A DNA stretch of 7,262 nt from Spirochaetaceae bacterium (lineage in GTDB: Bacteria > Spirochaetota > Spirochaetia > Treponematales > Breznakiellaceae), in NCBI GenBank assembly GCA_031280705.1, contig JAITGJ010000291.1:1-7262 (forward strand), in the 5' to 3' direction. The notes below the pieces were generated by a model. That model made no database searches, had not been told where the DNA came from, and was given only the letters and a program-made list of their open reading frames with translations. The stretch's first letter is position 1. Each line of letters begins with the position of its first letter. Made by a program: the position numbers and the translations under genes. Of this stretch, positions 5,805 to 7,262 are shown piece after piece.

Positions 5805-6737
5805 TTACCGCTCACCTGGTGGGGTACGCCCACCTTGTGGGGCGCGCCCACCTTGTGGGGCGACGCCATAAGCGGCGGCCTCCGCTCTGGCCCGGGCGGA
5901 CCGGGCCGCGCCTTCCGCGCCGGACGCGGTAAATATACCTTCCGCGCGGTGAAACGAACGGCGCGCGCGGTCCCCATCGCCCATTTTAAGGTACACTTCC
6001 CCGCGCGCGAGCCAGTCGGAGCCGAGGCCGTGGGAATTTTCCGCGCGCCGGTCAAAGTCTAGCGCCGCGTCCAGCGCCGCGAGGGCATCGGCATAACGCC
6101 CCGCGATGGAGCGTACCGAGGCGATAAGAAACCAGTCGTAAGCCGCCTGCTCCAGGTAGCGGCCCTTTTCGTGAATGGCAAGCGCGTCCCTGAACGCGGC
6201 CTCCGCACCGGCATAGTTGCGGAGTTCCTTTTCCGCCATTCCGGCCACGGTCAAGGCCAGCGCCGAAGCCAGTGCATCGGTTTTGACAGCCCGCGCCGCT
6301 TCCCGTACCCGGTCGCGGATCTCCGGGACGGCGGCCGTATCGCCGGTTCCCAAAATCTTGAGGAGCCGCTGGCGCTCCAGATAAATCGTACAAATGGCGA
6401 TAAGTTCCCCGTCTCCGGATTCTTCCGCCGCCGTGCGGGACTCCGCGAGCGCCGCGTCCGATTCCTCAACGCGGCCCAGGAAAAAGAGCAGGTTCCCCAG
6501 CGAAAGACCCGTGGTTACCAAAAGGCGCGGATCGTCGGCGGCGAGCGCGAGGGGGCGGGTCTCCCGCATAATCTCAAAGGCCCGCGTGTAGCCGCCCCGG
6601 TCCGCTTCCCGGTTAAGAAGCTCAAGCTGGAGCGCGGCCGTATTGCGGAGATCGCGGATTTCCAGGGGCCGTTTGGGCGCGGTGGAACAGCCGGCCAGCG
6701 CCGTCATAACGCAGACAAAAAAAGCGCCGTACTTCAT
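5805..6737 (-). CDS. TPR-repeat lipoprotein next to an MCE gene
   Basis: The 310-residue product has a lipoprotein signal ending in the good lipobox LAGC, with Cys17 as the likely lipidated residue. It should therefore be anchored in a membrane facing the periplasm. The body is almost all helical with tetratricopeptide-like pairs at about 70-107, 154-190, 196-232 and 238-272; segments such as NYAGAEAAFRDALAIHE (174-190) and RYADALAALDAALDFD (214-229) fit the repeat pattern. TPR proteins usually act as protein-binding scaffolds. The C terminus carries three six-residue units, GVAPQG, GRAPQG and GRTPPG (291-308), outside the folded part. The start has AAGGAG five bases upstream, and that motif overlaps the stop codon of the preceding MCE gene; only nine bases separate the two genes. 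Co-translation suggests an accessory role in the MCE transporter, comparable in position but not in fold to the auxiliary lipoproteins of other MCE systems. The precise function is unknown. Confidence 0.8.
   Translation of the reverse strand: MKYGAFFVCVMTALAGCSTAPKRPLEIRDLRNTAALQLELLNREADRGGYTRAFEIMRETRPLALAADDPRLLVTTGLSLGNLLFFLGRVEESDAALAESRTAAEESGDGELIAICTIYLERQRLLKILGTGDTAAVPEIRDRVREAARAVKTDALASALALTVAGMAEKELRNYAGAEAAFRDALAIHEKGRYLEQAAYDWFLIASVRSIAGRYADALAALDAALDFDRRAENSHGLGSDWLARGEVYLKMGDGDRARRSFHRAEGIFTASGAEGAARSARARAEAAAYGVAPQGGRAPQGGRTPPGER
5813..5866. repeat. Three tandem 18-base units in the 3' end of the TPR gene
   Basis: Units begin at 5813, 5831 and 5849, each starting CACCTKGTGGGG. 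Units 2 and 3 share their first 14 bases exactly, and unit 1 differs by one base there. The period is a multiple of three, so copy-number changes would add or remove six residues without breaking the frame. The repeat encodes the glycine-, proline- and glutamine-rich tail of the lipoprotein. Confidence 0.85.
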
Positions 6738-6746
6738 GGACGCTCC

Positions 6747-7262
6747 TTAAAAATCAATGTCCCGGACGCTGGTGCCGCCGGACTGGGTGCTTACCTCTTC
6801 GGGAAAGCCTTTTTTGAGGATGGGATTGTTCCGCAGGGCAATAAGAAGCCCTTCCACGGAGTGGAGCACCGTCCGGGTTTCGGCAAGCAGGGCGGCAATC
6901 TGGGGAAGCTGCGCGGGGAGGAATTCCGCGGTACGCTCAAGGCTCCGCAGTATCCCCGTTACCGACTCAAGCGCCGGTTCAATCGCCGCGTTGACCGGCC
7001 CGTCCGCGTCCAGAAGGGATGAGGCGGTGCCGCCCGGCGCGGCGAGTTTGCCCGTTACCGTGCGGAGATCGGCCAGTATCGGCTCAAGGTCCCGCTGGAG
7101 ACCGGCCAGCACCGACGCGGCGTCCGTGCTCAGGGACGAAAGCGGCGCGAGGCCGTCCTCCACGGAGCCGACTATCCGCCCGATGGCGGTGGCGTCCGTT
7201 CCGGTCAGGGCCTCGTCCATCTGGCGGGCCGTATTATTGAGATGCTCAAGCAGGGTTCCGGC
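6747..7262 (-). CDS. MCE/MlaD-family ABC transporter substrate-binding protein, C-terminal part
   Basis: The reading frame runs to the right edge of the window, so only the last 171 residues are visible and the start and MCE domain lie outside. The visible part is a long amphipathic helical tail with heptad-like leucines and no cysteines, ending in ALRNNPILKKGFPEE and a short polar stretch. That ending resembles the C termini of MlaD-like proteins, in which a conserved NP-x-L-x-x-G motif follows the helical tail. Such proteins sit in the inner membrane, project into the periplasm and move phospholipids or other hydrophobic molecules with an MlaE permease and MlaF ATPase, whose genes would be expected to the right. 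An internal ATG at 7220 is not the true start, because the frame is open through the remaining 14 codons to the edge. The family call rests on the tail and the lipoprotein neighbour, so it is good but not certain. Confidence 0.7.
   Translation of the reverse strand, partial: AGTLLEHLNNTARQMDEALTGTDATAIGRIVGSVEDGLAPLSSLSTDAASVLAGLQRDLEPILADLRTVTGKLAAPGGTASSLLDADGPVNAAIEPALESVTGILRSLERTAEFLPAQLPQIAALLAETRTVLHSVEGLLIALRNNPILKKGFPEEVSTQSGGTSVRDIDF

Noticed and set aside
5678..6055. A 125-codon minus-strand frame with PHKVG repeats
   Set aside because: It reads the 18-base tandem repeat in another frame of the TPR gene. The lipoprotein frame has the signal peptide, the ribosome binding site and the TPR pattern.
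6171..7022. A 283-codon plus-strand open frame over the TPR and MCE genes
   Set aside because: It is a shadow of the minus-strand genes with a low-complexity Arg/Gly-rich product and no start signal.

Overview
The window looks like chromosomal DNA of a spirochaete, most likely a Treponema-type host-associated lineage. This rests on family resemblance recalled from memory, not on a search. The pointers are a covalent-flavin-type FMN lipoprotein of the kind common in treponemes, a large multi-domain hybrid sensor kinase with a HAMP-like linker, an MCE-family transport protein ending in an NNPILKKGFPEE tail next to a TPR lipoprotein, and loose lipoboxes. The coding part is GC-rich. The first ~350 bases are clearly more AT-rich.

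Layout: all five credible genes lie on the minus strand, so in transcription order they run from the right edge to the left. (1) The C-terminal part of an MCE/MlaD-family lipid-transport protein, whose start lies outside the window. (2) Nine bases later, a TPR lipoprotein. (3) After a 142-base gap, a small FMN-binding lipoprotein with a very good ribosome binding site. (4) Overlapping the end of that gene, an 1135-residue hybrid histidine kinase (Cache-like sensor, HAMP, PAS, HisKA, HATPase, two receiver domains). (5) After an 87-base gap with a possible stem-loop, thiI, encoding tRNA 4-thiouridine synthase without a rhodanese domain. A GC-rich hairpin follows thiI. The last 516 bases (1-516) hold no convincing gene but contain a cluster of inverted repeats, including a perfect one with 17-base arms.

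Functionally, the MCE protein and TPR lipoprotein probably form the end of a lipid-trafficking ABC operon (mlaE/mlaF-like genes expected to the right). The FMN lipoprotein and the kinase are translationally coupled and may be a sensory pair, with the flavoprotein outside the membrane and the kinase relaying a signal inward. That pairing is inference. thiI is a housekeeping tRNA-modification gene that is probably unrelated to the others. I see no CRISPR array, phage gene, transposase gene, tRNA or rRNA. I do not claim a wholly new system here. The best candidates for a second look are the flavoprotein-kinase pair, the TPR lipoprotein attached to an MCE system, and the palindromic AT-rich left end.
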